The notes beneath the pieces are model-generated. The model saw nothing but the letters and a program-made list of their open reading frames with translations, did not search any database and had not been told where the DNA came from. Shown piece by piece: positions 7,590 through 19,189 of a DNA stretch of 64,000 nucleotides (its first letter is position 1; every line of letters starts with the position of its first letter). Origin of the DNA: Anagrus nilaparvatae (lineage: Eukaryota; Arthropoda; Insecta; Hymenoptera; Mymaridae); assembly GCA_022575985.1 (NCBI GenBank), contig JAKSXM010000014.1, positions 3,286,001-3,350,000 on the forward strand, read 5' to 3'. Position numbers and translations under genes: made by a program.

Positions 7590-7740
7590 CCAACAACTAT
7601 CTACATTACCGACTTGGTTCTACTTTACCAACTCAACCCTACATTACCGACACACTCATGGGGCAACACCCTTCTTTACCGACATATCTTTGGGGCAACA
7701 ACCTTCTTTACCGACACATACCCTGGGGTAAGGGGGTTGG
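7590..7740 (+). repeat. Degenerate repeats built on TTTACCGACACA
   Basis: Between the tRNA terminator and about 7740 the motif TTACCGAC recurs at least four times, alternating with GGGGCAACA-type blocks and ending in a G-rich TGGGGTAAGGGGGTTGGG. The repeats are imperfect and 30-45 bases apart. The ORF that reads through the tRNA and this block is spurious. Confidence 0.5.
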
Positions 7741-7789
7741 GTGGTGTAGAAGCGGCATACCTTATCTACAACTATTGATTAAAATATTT

Positions 7790-8240
7790 TACGCTATTCA
7801 TATTGAAGACAACTGAAATGAATTTTATTTTTGAGTATAATTGTTTGAATTTATTTATATTTAAGACGGTCGACACGAATTTTACTCTGAATGAAATTTT
7901 AGGATTAATAAATGTTTGGTACAGCCGATATGAATTTTATTATTCAATGAAATATTTTGGGCTAATTCATATTTAGATGGCCAAAATAAATTTATTCTTG
8001 AGTAAAATTTTTTGAATTTATTCATATTAAAGAGAATCAGAAATTTGTTTCTTGAATGTAATTTTTGAAGTTAACAACATTTAGGACAACCGATATGAAC
8101 TTTTTTATACAATGAAATATTTTGGGCTATTCATACTTAAGACAACCAACATGAATTTTATTCTTGAATGAAATTTTTAAATTTCTCAATATTTGAGAAA
8201 GCCCACATGAATTTATATATTTTAAATATTTTGAGCTTAT
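7790..8240 (+). repeat. Degenerate tandem repeat, unit about 60 bp
   Basis: About seven or eight copies of a unit of the form GACAACCGACATGAATTTTA followed by TTCTTGAATGAAATTTTTTG and ATTTATTCATATTTAA, diverged by perhaps 20-30%. Related wording recurs at 52490-52540 and 52685-52735, so this looks like an old dispersed satellite. Confidence 0.55.
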
Positions 8241-9572
8241 TCGTAAATTTAAATGCTATAATAAATTTAAACAATTAAAATTACAAATTTTCTACAATAA
8301 AAAAAATTTATTTATATATAATTAATATATTAATATACCTTAAAGTCTTTTTATGGTTAAACAATTTTTTTTAACGAATTCTAAATTATCGACGCTACAT
8401 ATTTTTTGATTATTTTTTTTATAATTTCCTGCTAATTTTAATCTCCTTTGTCATCATTCTTATATTTTTTCAAAGATCCAAATTATTGCTAAATTGAATG
8501 TTAAAGCTTGGATTTTTATTTCTTAATTAAAAAAAGTTAACGATATAAGAGGGGTAAATTAAAGTTTATTAAAGTTTTTAAATGTTTAAATTTTAATAAC
8601 TTTCCTATTTCATTAAGCTCTGTCATTATTTTTTTTAACCATTTAAATACCTTTAAGTATATTTAACAAGAGTTTCAATAAAAATTTTTTTTTCTATGTA
8701 ATATTTTCATATGCCAATAAAAATTATTTCGTCTAATAAATGATATAAAGTACCCAGTTTTTTAAATATTGAAAATAAATAATTTTTTAAAAATTCTATA
8801 CTTTTAAAAGGTCTGTTCTTTTTTTACCGAAAAAGTAGAACTGGAGTTAAACAGACAAAAAAAATGCACGCTCATTTGAAACATTTTGGTAGGTTAGATT
8901 ATATTTTATTTAAATTTGTATTAATTTTTTTTATTTTAAATAATAGATTATTTAATACTACATTAAACATGTTTTGACATTTAATTAAATAAATAAATAT
9001 TTTTATTTTTCCTAATGTAAAAATTTTAAAATATATACTTATTTATAAAAATTTATTTTATAAGAATAATTTTTAATTTAATTTGGGTTTTCCCGCGCTG
9101 ATTTTACAAAGTTTTGAAATTATTAAAAAAATAATTTTAAAATAATATTTTTATTAATTTAAAGGTTAAGGTATCCTAGGTCAAATTTTTTGATATTTCG
9201 AATGGCTCAGACAGAGTTTTTATATTTTCATTATTTTTTGTGCTTTTCATGGTTTGGTCAAAATTTCCCGAATTAACTGGTTCGGGGTCAGCAGAACTTT
9301 CAATTTTTTTGAATTTTAAATACAATACTCCTACCTACAAAATTTTGCCACTTGTATAAAATGTTTTGGGAAAAACTTGAATGCCTGTATTATTATAGGA
9401 TTGCTAAAAAAAATAAAAATAAAAATCCTTGAAATTAGCTCTTCCAGATTAGCTCTTATTTATTATATAAATAAAATCAGCCCTTATAAACTAATTTACT
9501 TGAAAACTAATATTTTTTATAATTAATATTTTTCAATACTTATTATTCTAAGAATATTTTAAATAAACAAAA
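8241..9572. other. AT-rich non-coding stretch
   Basis: Mostly A/T homopolymer-rich DNA with no ORF, no tRNA and no clear repeat beyond short runs. A slightly less AT-rich block at 9160-9330 (GGTATCCTAGG...GGTTCGGGGTCAGC) shows no coding signal. Nothing functional is recognised. Confidence 0.5.
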
Positions 9573-9867
9573 ATGACATTAAAATCTATAGGTAAAATAA
9601 CCTCAGATACAAAGGACCCCGCACCATTAGCATTGGAAAATTGCAAATGGTGCGATTTTTTTCAAACTTTGGGAATCGATAGTTCAAGAGATTTTGAAAC
9701 GAAAATGTCTTATGAAAAAATCGGAAATATTCATTGTCATTTCATATTCATATTCATATTCATTATCCTTTTGAGATACGGAGGCTAGAAGTGTAAAAAA
9801 GTTAAAAAATTATTTTGCTGATACAGAAGACGCGCATGAATCAAGATTGGGTTTCAATATGTTTTAT

Positions 9868-10138
9868 GGGTCACTGATTATAATAATGATGTTCCTAAAA
9901 ACCCAAACGTATGTGTTAGCCCTTAAAGGGCAAAAATGGCCCTTTTAAGGGTTTCTAAGTACAAATCATAAATGCTTACATCATAACTCAATATATACGT
10001 TTTTTGGGTCACTGATTCCAATAATGATGGTCCTAAAAACCCAAACGTATGTGTTAGCCATTAAAGGGCAAAAATGGCCCTTTTAAGGGTTTCTAAGTAC
10101 AAATCATAAATGCTTATATCATAAATCAAACTATACGA
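9868..10138 (+). repeat. Tandem duplication of ~135 bp within the left foldback arm
   Basis: The block GGGTCACTGATT...CCCAAACGTATGTGTTAGCC...CATAAATGCTTA occurs twice in a row with few differences. The matching right arm has essentially one copy (about 12230-12400). Each unit contains its own small inverted repeat (CCTTAAAGGGC / GCCCTTTTAAGG). Confidence 0.7.
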
Positions 10139-11435
10139 TATTATGGAGGCTAAATTCGATGATGGTCGTCACTAAACCCAAATGGTTTATGAAGAGCTCT
10201 TAAAGGGCTGCATTGCCCTTTTTAGGTCTTTTTGGCTACAGGGATTTTACAAAGACAACTACCTTAATTCTCATCATAAGTTAATCTTTGTTTTTAAACT
10301 ATTTTTTTGAAGTTTACCTTCTATACGCACGTACCCCAGAATCGTATACTTTCCATGCTATTCGACGTTTACACGGTCCCATAAATGCTTTTGCCATGCA
10401 GGAGAGTAAAAATTTCAAAAAACGACACGATGTAACGACCGACACGTTATATTATTATTATTATTTTTACATAAGGAAACAAGAGGGCCTTATACCAAAG
10501 AAGATATACTATATTCGTATAGTATACTATAAGAATGAACACGATATAAAGAGATGAAAAAAATAGCGCGAGATATATGCGCGGCAAATCTACTGTATAT
10601 GTTATTTTGATAAATAGCGTTTTTGTGATATAACGTTTAAATTATTTTATTAATATTTTAACAAATTTGTGCTAATTTTTTGTTCATTTTATACGCGCAG
10701 GATAAGATATAGAAGGTAAACTTTTAGCCTGCGTCCATAGACGCAGAAAGGCCTTGCCTGCTTTTTTTTTGTTTTTGGGACCATCATCTTTGAATCTAGT
10801 GATGTAACTATCGCACAGTTTAAGTAAGTAATATACACTGAAAAACCGATACCATTGAAGCAATGACTTAGAAGCGATTGAAATATGCCAATAGAATATA
10901 TCATTGATTTGATGGTGCCGCTATTAAACGAATAGCTTCTCGCCATTAATATGGCAGTCATTGTTTTGATGTAAATTTTCGTCAAAATAAAAGAGAATAT
11001 AAGATTGAATTAATAGAGGGCATACAATCAAAATAATTGTTTTTAATATTTTGATTCAACGTTTAAAAACATTCAATCAATAGAAATTGATTTTAGTTCA
11101 ATAATATTAATAATAACAAAAAAGTACGTATTGTGCATATGTCTAGGTATACTACTCTTTCTCTTTTTATTCTTCTGCGTATTTATTGTTTACTCAGACT
11201 ATAATTATGGCTTTTAATGGCGCGCGCGGTGTTTTTGTTTATATTAGTGCTATTCATTATTACTATTATAAAGAAATGGAATTTCCTAAAAATTATTTAT
11301 GTTAGATTTAATTATTATTTTTAAATATGCATTCGCTATACCTAGATATGCATAAATTACTCTTAATATTAAAAGGGGTGGGAAAATTATTACCTGTAAC
11401 ATATAGTCTTCAAAATTTTTTTATTAACACAAAGA

Positions 11436-11522
11436 GTCCTGCTGGCGTAATGGATAAGGTCGCTGCTTACTGATCAACACGATTCACAACGGTACCCAGT
11501 TCGATCCCGGATGAAGTCGCAG
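11436..11522 (+). tRNA. Degenerate tRNA-like sequence inside the foldback element
   Basis: An A-box-like TGGCGTAATGG and a B-box-like GTTCGATCC sit about 50 bases apart and a T7 terminator follows at 11523. The 5' end (GTCCTGC) does not pair with the 3' end and the T stem is poor, so it would not fold as a normal tRNA. It looks like a tRNA-Arg-type relic or the head of a tRNA-derived SINE. Listed as tRNA-like pseudogene. Confidence 0.4.
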
Positions 11523-12700
11523 TTTTTTTATTTAATAATAAATTAAAAAAAAAAAAATTAAATTCTTAATGTATAATAATGTAATAACAATAATTAATAA
11601 AAAAAATAATTAATAAAAAAAATCGAAAAATAATATAACAAATTATCAATACCGCCTTAAAAAAAATACACAAGCGAGGAATAAACAAATAAGTAAACAT
11701 TAAAATAAAATAATAAATGTAAAAAAAAAAAGAAAAAAAAAATAAATAAATTTTTACTTATTTTCTGTTTATTATACATTGAAATGATATGTATTCATAA
11801 TAATCATTTCAATAGCTTTAAATATTTGAAATAATTTCAATCTCGCCATTGAATTTATGATATCCGTCATTGGCATATATCAATTGCTTCTAAGTCATTG
11901 TTTCAATGGTACCGGTTTTTCAGTGTAGTTATTAATGATTCACACATAGTAAGCCCTAAAAAGGGCAACTTTGCCCAATAAGGGCTTTAGAAATACTGTT
12001 AGGATTTTCAGATCGTCAAGTAATTTTTCCATCCAAAAAGTTTTTATCTTGAGTTCTTTACATTGTTGTCAAGGATCAGACAAGAAGAAGACCTAAAAAG
12101 AGCAATGTAGCCCTTTGAGAACTCTTCATAAACCATTTGGGTTTAGTGACGACCATAATCGAATTTATCCTCCATAATATCGTACAGTTTGATTTATGAT
12201 ATAAGCATTTATGACTTGTAGTTAGAAACCATTAAAAGAGCCATTTTTGCCCTTTAATGGCTAACACATACGTTTGGGTCTTTAGGACCATCATTATTGG
12301 AATCAGTGACCCAAAAAACGTATAGTTTGAGTTATGATGTAAGCATTTATGATTTGTACTTAGAAACCCTTAAAAGGGCCATTTTCGACCCATAAAACAT
12401 ATTGAAATCCAATCTTGATTCAGACGGTAATCCCTAAAAGAAAAATCTTTTTCTTACCTCTTCTGTATCAGCAAAATAATTTTTGAACTTTTTCAAACTT
12501 CTAGTCTCCGTATCTCAAAAGGGAATGAATATTTCCGATTTTTCCATAGACATTTTCGTTTCAAAATCTCTTGAACTATCGATTCCCAAAGTTTGAAGAA
12601 AATCGCACCATTTGCAATTTTCCAATGCTAATGGTGCGGGGTCCTTTTTGCTAGACTAGACAGGCAATTTAAGTTATAATTTATAAAAATTCTTAATAAC

Positions 12701-12818
12701 CTTTAATTGTCCTTTCAATAAACATATCAAGTTCTGCTTCTCTTTTCTGGATCTCTGGATTCGGCTTAGGAGCTCCAGGAAATGTAATTAATACAATACT
12801 CATATTATCTCTGCTACC
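12701..12818 (-). CDS. Exon of a host PP2C-type Ser/Thr phosphatase (PPM1A/alph-like)
   Basis: On the minus strand a splice acceptor (TTCTTGCAG, AG at 12819-12820) precedes a 118-base exon. Its translation has GSRDNMS, the hallmark of the last PP2C motif with the metal-binding Asp, then an I-V-L-I-T-F-P-G-A-P-K stretch and a K-R-E-A-E-L-D helix, as in PPM1A-type phosphatases. The exon can end at AAAG|GTTATT (12701), or translation can stop at TAA 12693-12695. PPM1A-family proteins normally continue 50 or more residues past this point, so a further exon to the left is expected but was not found before the foldback element. PP2C enzymes are cytosolic or nuclear Mn/Mg-dependent phosphatases. Confidence 0.75.
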
Positions 12819-13239
12819 CTGCAAGAATTTAATAATTATGCCAAATATTTTTAGTATACATTTTTTGATACATTTAACTAGTTAATTCACTTTGTTAACT
12901 TAATTTTCATTAAAAATTAAATAATCTATGATACTTATATAATTCCTTAATACTACTGGTAAAATAAGATTTTCGTTGAAATAACACACCAATAGCATGT
13001 ATATGAAATTCGCGTTGTTTTTGCAATGATATATTTTTTTTAATTGGATTGCGGTACCCAAGAGTATTATACAATGATTTTTTCTAGACTTTTAATCAAA
13101 ATAAGCATTGAATTAAATAGAAACATTATCCTTTCCTGCCTAGGCTGCATTTTTTCCGGACCGAAGTAATGGGAGTCCCGGTCCGGATTCTATTATATTA
13201 TCATTAATGCAGGAGGGTGGGGAGTTTAGTGGGTATTAC

Positions 13240-13315
13240 CTTGAATTTTAGGTTGAATTTCCCATAACCATACATTACGGTCTGTATGGCATGCGTAAAC
13301 ATCATTCTCCTCGTC
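13240..13315 (-). other. Candidate exon on the minus strand (unidentified)
   Basis: A 76-base open segment is bounded by a good acceptor (CCTTTTCCGTAG) and donor (CAAG|GTAATA). It encodes 25 residues including V-Y-A-C-H-T-D-R-N-V-W-L-W-E-I. It does not match what should precede the PP2C exon at 12818, whose upstream exon should end just before the GSRDNM motif. The block lies beside a palindrome (CCGGACCG...CGGTCCGG near 13157-13187) and may belong to a repeat. Low confidence as a gene. Confidence 0.25.
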
Positions 13316-13578
13316 CTACGGAAAAGGCCCCGTCTCACAGTGTAGTAAAAAAAAAAGTGGCCAAAAATCGGCTTCAACGCAATTTCTTATAAAAAAAATT
13401 CTGCTGAATGAAAAATGACCGTTTTTGTGTATACTAAATGATAGGCTACCGAGATCAAAAAATTTTTTTTTTTTTTTTAATTTTTTTAGCTGCTGAATGA
13501 AAAAAAAAATCTATTTTTTACCACAAAAAGGTAAAATATTTATAATATAATATTTTATTAATTCGTTCCTTTCATAAA

Positions 13579-13739
13579 TTTAAATTAAAAGATATTAATA
13601 TTGGTCAATATGGAACACAAAAATAACAAGGTCAGTAATAAGACTGACAAATAATTTTCCATCAATTTTATATAAAGCAATAATTATATTGTTATTTTTG
13701 TGTTCCATATTGACCAATATTAATATCTTTTAATTTAAA
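13579..13739. repeat. Hairpin element with 51-bp perfect arms
   Basis: The 51 bases at 13579-13629 (TTTAAATTAAAAGATATTAA...) recur as their reverse complement at 13689-13739 with no mismatch found by eye. The loop is about 59 bases and itself contains a GGTCAG/CTGAC pair. This is a MITE-like hairpin; the perfect arms suggest recent origin or gene conversion. Confidence 0.85.
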
Positions 13740-14514
13740 ATATTTATAGTTTTAAAATGAAAAAAAAATAAATTTTTTTAGGTACAGCTCTGTATTAAAA
13801 TATGTACATAAATGATAAATAAACCTAAAAAAAGTGTATTAGTATAATTATACATGGTTGTATGCAGTATAAAGATGTGTTAGTTAACATTTGAAATTTA
13901 GTCAAAAAATTTTTAAAAAAATGAAAAATTTGATTTTTCTATTTTTACTTATATTTTAAACTTGAATAATGTATAAAAAATATAAATTATATAAAAACAT
14001 AAAAAAAATACTTTATTGTATTAAAATACTTTTATTTTATTTTTATGATTGCTTTTTCCAAATTTAATCACAATTTTTTCGTAAAACCCCTTCAAAAGGG
14101 ATAAAAATAGGGGTAAACACGAATTTTTGGCTTTATTAAAATCTGTTCTGGACTATTCTTAAAACCTTTATAGCTTACTCCCCTTATTACCCAGGCCTCT
14201 TTCTACAGTTAAAAGTGTGATGTACATGTGGACTGATCATAATTTTTAAATTCTAACGCTTTAGGGGTTGATTACCACTATATAGGGGGTAAAAAAACAA
14301 AAAATCCGCTTCTACCTGGAATGATCATTTTCATCCTGAGGGTCCTTTTGATTACGTTAAAATACCTGGTGGTAAACCATCATGGTTCTTTTTTGCGCGA
14401 GTACAATTAATTTTTATTATGTATTTGTATTTGTATTTGTATTTCATTTGTATTGTTTATTATGTAATATTAATTAATTAAGTATGTAATACATACATAC
14501 ATACGCCTTATAAT

Positions 14515-15125
14515 TTTGTCAGGTCAAAAACCGACTTAATTATGTTTATGTTTTTTAAAAACCGACTTCTAAAGACTTTTCGTCTTTAAATTGTCCAATT
14601 AATGGAGAAATTTGGTCCCGAGGTCATTCAGATGCCTCTAAATGCTTATATTGCCTTGGTGTGTGTAGGGATGTATGTTCGAGAAAGTGTATCTTCAATT
14701 TCTCAGAACCTATTTGATGAATCAAAAATCCCTTAGACCAAATTTTTTGAAATCAGATCTAGTTGCAGGGTTTTCAATTTCAAGTGATTTCATCAAATCC
14801 TTGGAGAGAAATGCCCAAAAAACTGATTTCAGATATTAAGAAATATTATGAAAAAATGATAAAAATGGTGAAAAATGAATTGGTTTTTAATTTAATACAT
14901 CCAAAATGTTGTCAATGATCTAAAATAACCAGAAAATAACTAAATTAATTGAAACTTATTTTTTAAGCACAATCACCCTATGTATGCAATACATAAATGA
15001 AATCATGCCTCAAAAGTTCATCAGGTTAAAAACGAAAAAGTCTTCAAGTTCAATTTATGGAGGAATTTTGTCCCTATAGATCATTCCGATGCCTCTTTAT
15101 GCTTATGTTGCCTTGGTGTGTGATA
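14515..15125 (+). repeat. Degenerate direct repeat, about 490 bp apart
   Basis: The block ending GATGCCTCTAAATGCTTATA...TTGCCTTGGTGTGTG at 14515-14675 recurs in altered form at 15008-15125, again with GTCAGGTTAAAAAC-like, ATGGAG-AATTT-GTCCC and GATGCCTCTTTATGC motifs. Identity is perhaps 75-80% by eye. Origin unknown. Confidence 0.5.
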
Positions 15126-17218
15126 ATAAATAATAGTTTTTAATTTATGAGGGTGTGGATCCCATCAATATTATTAAAGAGAAAATACTGAATAATAAAA
15201 ATATGTGATCGTGTCTAAAATAAAAAATATAGATATAAAAAATATAAAAATAATATAATATAATATAATATAATAAAAAATATAAAAAAATATAAACAAT
15301 CTAAAATAAAAGCCTTAGCTTTTTTATAATTCTTTGCGATTTTTTAATTTTATTATGTAATACCAAATTTTTTTTCAAAGCAGTTTGAATAACATTCTTA
15401 CATTTATTTATTGTTAACCTTTGATGAATTAGATTTTTAATCAATATGACTATTTTCTCATTGCATGAGGGATGACTGTACCAATAATTTGGCAGTGATA
15501 TTTATCTTTCCAGTTATAGAAAAAAAAAATTTTACCTAATTTGCAAATTTTTTGTCGATTTTTAAAATCGTTTTAAGTGACCGTTAAATAATTTAATTTT
15601 AAATACGTTTCACTGAGGTGAAAAAAATAAAATATAAAAAATATTCTCTTTTGCGCGCGTGCAAACCATTGAGTTAAAGAGCAACATGCTTATTTTATTT
15701 CTTACCGTGTGTATAGAATGTGTCTCTTCATAATAACCTTTGTCTAGTTGACAATGATTATTTTTTAGCGGATATAGAAATATTATTTAAAATATTTTTT
15801 ATTTTAGAATAAAAATCATAAAAATTGTAAGTATATATATTTATTATTATATATTATACTGCAAATTAAGCATTTAAATTTTTCTAGAAATTCATGCAAA
15901 TAAGAATTCCAAATTTTTCAAAGAAATCATGATGTTCATTTTTTTTTATTTCCACTTTTGCTATAGTATATAAAAAAATATTATTTAAAAGTATTTTGCG
16001 ATTTCTATTCTATAATTTTAGATTAGAAAAGAATAAGATGAACATCTTTAGTGATTTTTATTAGAAATTATAATTAAAAATTATATTTACAAAAAATTAT
16101 AAAAAATTTCACAGTTAATTATTTTCATACAAAAATTTCTTGCCATCAAACCGCCAGGGTAGGTTTTTTATAAGATTTTTCCTTGACAGTAGCGAGAAAA
16201 CGCAAATTCACTGGAATCGAAATGACCAGATAGTACGTTCCTTCTTGCCACTATCAATAAAAACTAATTTTTTTTTTTAATTTGCTTCAATGAAAACTAT
16301 CTCTACATTATTCTAAAATAGCCCGTTTTTACGGAGTCATGAATTTAAATAGCTAAGTGGTTAAACGTTTTTTTTTTTTGAAAGAGCAGATCTAGCTCGG
16401 GGGCGGTAGGTGCGTTTTCTATTATAATATTAAAATATACGTGCTCTGCAACACTCCTGTCTTAAATTCAAAATCACAGCATTTTTTGGTATTTTTTAAT
16501 TGTTTTTTTACAATTTCTATGGGAAAAAATACAATAATATGATGGAACTCACCCTATTTTCTGAAATACTTTTCTAGGTCTGCCGTTAACTTTTAGATCA
16601 ATAACTTCATCCCCAAAAATAATTTTTGCCTGCCAGATCACCAAAGCATTTTACACATACTTTGGTGAAATGCTAAAGGCTTAGCTTTGGGGATTTGTCA
16701 ATTTTTATCTCATACTAAGTTATTATGCGATATAATTTTTATCTTGCATCTAAGCATTAGATACTCCTCGTGGCGACTTTTGTATTAAGATTTTGTATTT
16801 ATTTTAATTTCCAAATTTTTAATGATTTTGTCATCTTTTTTATCGCCTAGAGCTGCCAATTTTCATCCGATTTTGCAAACTCAAATTTTATTTTAATCAG
16901 CGAATTTTTCTCTACAAATATCATCTTTTTGAATTTTATTTTTTTCGCGAATTGTAAATTTTAAATTTTAAATTTTCTAAATATACCATATTTTTTTATT
17001 TTTTATTTTTTAAATAAATTGTCAACTAATATTAATCTTTATAATTACTTATAAATTTATGGGGACGGCATTAATTTGACCGACTTCGAATGTACTCCGA
17101 ATTAGTGAGCTACCTTTAAGATATGAAAAAAATGAAGGAAATTTTACTTTCAATGCTGTTTATACTGATTCGATACGCTCTCTCTCGCGCACAACAATTA
17201 TTATTTTTTTTTTTTAAT

Positions 17219-17510
17219 GACCTACTGAAGATATTGAATTTTAATTGATCAATCGCTAATTACTGGAAATTTGCATGACATATATTCTTGAAACCTGTTG
17301 GAAATATTTGTAATTTTAGGTAGTTGAATGACCAAATTATTTTAACTAATCCGAAATTTAGGGGAAAGTCAGCAGATGAAATTTTTGGAGTATTCTGTAA
17401 CCTACTGTGGATATTAAAATTTTAATGAATTAATCGGAAATTGCTAGAAATTTATTTGAGTTGAATCTTTTAAACCTATTGGAAATTGTTGTCATTTTTG
17501 GTAGAATAAA
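17219..17510 (+). repeat. Two degenerate tandem copies of a ~180-bp unit
   Basis: GACCTACTGAAGATATTGAA... near 17219 and AACCTACTGTGGATATTAAA... near 17399 start similar blocks that share AATCG-TAATT-CT-GAAATTT and CCT-TTGGAAAT-TTG motifs. Old satellite-like DNA. Confidence 0.45.
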
Positions 17511-17613
17511 TCTATTTGTATACACATTTTATATTCACATTTATATTTTATATTTACACATTTATATTCACATTTTCTAGGGGTTTTACATTACAGCAAA
17601 CTTCGGTAATAAG

Positions 17614-18507
17614 AAGTATACTATGTAACAGGAATGTTACATTTATAAAAATAATTTTTATTCAATTAAATTAAAATTAAATTAAAGGTTGAACTATTTG
17701 TATTTACCACTATTTTATTGGCAAAAGCAATCATGCACTTCCGTCGGAACGTGAACGCGGACTTCCGAAATAGAAGGAACGCGTCACGAACCGACGCTAA
17801 AGAAAGTCAGTGCACGCCAAGCTCGTGCGAGAACGACACGCATTTTTGTGCATATACTTAAATTTCGTATAAAATGTCGTGTTAAATGAATTTTATTAAT
17901 TTAATCAAATTTCTAAATTTTAAAGATAATTAATAAATTCACGCGGGTAAAGAAACTGTGCTTTTCCTCGCTTAATTTTTGTGAATTAAAAAATTGTGTG
18001 ATTTGTTATTCATTCCGGAGTCAAAGCACGCAGTCGCTAAGACTCCATTATCGATATATATTCCGGCTGGAATATATCGATAAAGTAATATCTCACGCGT
18101 TTTTATAAGTTTGTTCAGCAGACGGAGGCCTCACCAGGATGTTCATTCCAGCATCATCTCTTCGGCAAGGTAAAAGAAGTCAAATTTTATCTGTGCGCGA
18201 ATGTGCTCCACTAAGATTAGTTAGGTAAATTAGATTAAATAGCTAAATAATTTTGTATACGGAAAGACGCCCTTATTTTCATGCTCGTCTCTTCTTTCCT
18301 TTATTTACGGTTTTTCTCTTATTAAATTTAACCCTTTAATTTTGGTCAATTAATTATTTCCGGTTTAAGAACCGGTGGCGCTCAACGTTTATTTTGTAAT
18401 ATAACAATCTTATATTTTAGTAATTAAATAAATAATTATCCTTCGTTAATCACGTTTTTAGTTATTTACCGCCTCTCCAAATACTTTTATTTTCTGGGTC
18501 ACGTAAC
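17614..18507 (+). repeat. Possible solo LTR or LTR-leader of an LTR element
   Basis: A segment less AT-rich than its flanks starts TGTAACAGG and can be ended at GTCACGTAACA, giving TG...CA termini. A TGGCGCTCAACG near 18373 resembles a primer-binding site, and this conflicts with the end at 18507, so boundaries are unsure and no target duplication was found. It holds a near-palindrome at 18048-18092 (TTATCGATATATATTCC / GGAATATATCGATAA) and, just outside, a 10-bp stem GCAACGAGCG/CGCTCGTTGC. No second copy in the window. Confidence 0.3.
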
Positions 18508-18559
18508 AAGCAACGAGCGAAGCACGGTAAGTTCAAGGCGCCGCTCGTTGCACCAAAAA

Positions 18560-19189
18560 TTATTAGAATCTTTTCTTTATTTTTAATTTCCCAATTTATT
18601 ATTAATTTTCTTATTTATGACCACGGTCACAACTACCAGAAAACTGTTTTAGCCCAAAATATCGATTTTTTTACTTAGAAAATAACAAATTGCTTGTATT
18701 TATGGATTAAATTATAATAATTAATAATTATTAATTATTTTAATTTATAATTACATTAATGGGTTAAAAAATATATTTTTTATATTAAAAATAAAGTTTG
18801 AAAATGAAAAATTTATCTTTACTTCCATCTAGATTATGCTTATTATCTGTAATAAACTCTTTAAAGGTTATGTCTGGATCTATATAGTGAATTGGCCCAT
18901 GCAAGATATTTAAAAATGAATTGTTTCAGAAAAAAGTACATCTAAATAAAATAGGATGCTAAGATTTAAGTGCCTTCAGCTTTGATTGGCGGCCTATTAA
19001 TGAAACATTACATTTTTAACGACTTTTTAGACAACTTTGAAACACTCCTATGGTAAAATGAATCTGTCAAAATTATCTTACAATCTCTCATTCGAATTGT
19101 TATACAATATGTTTTTGGATAAAATTACTTTTAAAATTAATTTTAGTACATTATCTTGATGTGATTTTCAGGCCAAAAACTAAAAGAAC
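18560..19189. other. AT-rich spacer
   Basis: No ORF, repeat or RNA gene recognised between the LTR-like segment and the gypsy LTR/leader repeat. Confidence 0.5.

Larger units (their letters stand above)
9611..12648. mobile_element. 3-kb foldback (long inverted-repeat) element
   Basis: The left end (AAAGGACCCCGCACCATTAG, from 9611) reappears as its reverse complement ending near 12648. The outer arms, about 600 bases each (9611-10230 and 12090-12648), align through the motifs CCCTTTTAAGGG, CCCAAACGTATGTG and GGAGGCTA. A second inner inverted pair lies at about 10840-10905 and 11865-11930. The left arm holds an extra tandem copy of a ~135-bp block (see 9868-10138). No transposase is visible; the interior contains only short ORFs and a tRNA-like sequence. 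I could not define a target-site duplication. Its right end is about 50 bases from a PP2C exon. Confidence 0.8.
13740..17600. other. AT-rich non-coding stretch with microsatellites and old repeats
   Basis: No coding region is supported. Contents seen: TTTGTA and ACAT microsatellites near 14425-14505, a TATAA microsatellite near 15250-15280, a degenerate direct repeat at about 14515-14675 and 15008-15125, and a degenerate tandem repeat at 17219-17510. GC-richer islands at 14080-14400 and 16140-16260 show no ORF. Confidence 0.5.

Noticed and set aside
7507..7731. 74-codon ORF on plus
   Set aside because: It reads through the tRNA-like gene, its T-run and the TTACCGAC repeats; no start context or homology.
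10689..10985. 98-codon ORF on minus in the foldback element
   Set aside because: Low-complexity composition, no homology, spans inverted-repeat segments; no transposase motif.
17614..18507. Complete solo LTR
   Set aside because: TG...CA ends can be chosen but no target duplication or second copy supports them, and the primer-like site falls inside; kept only as a low-confidence repeat.
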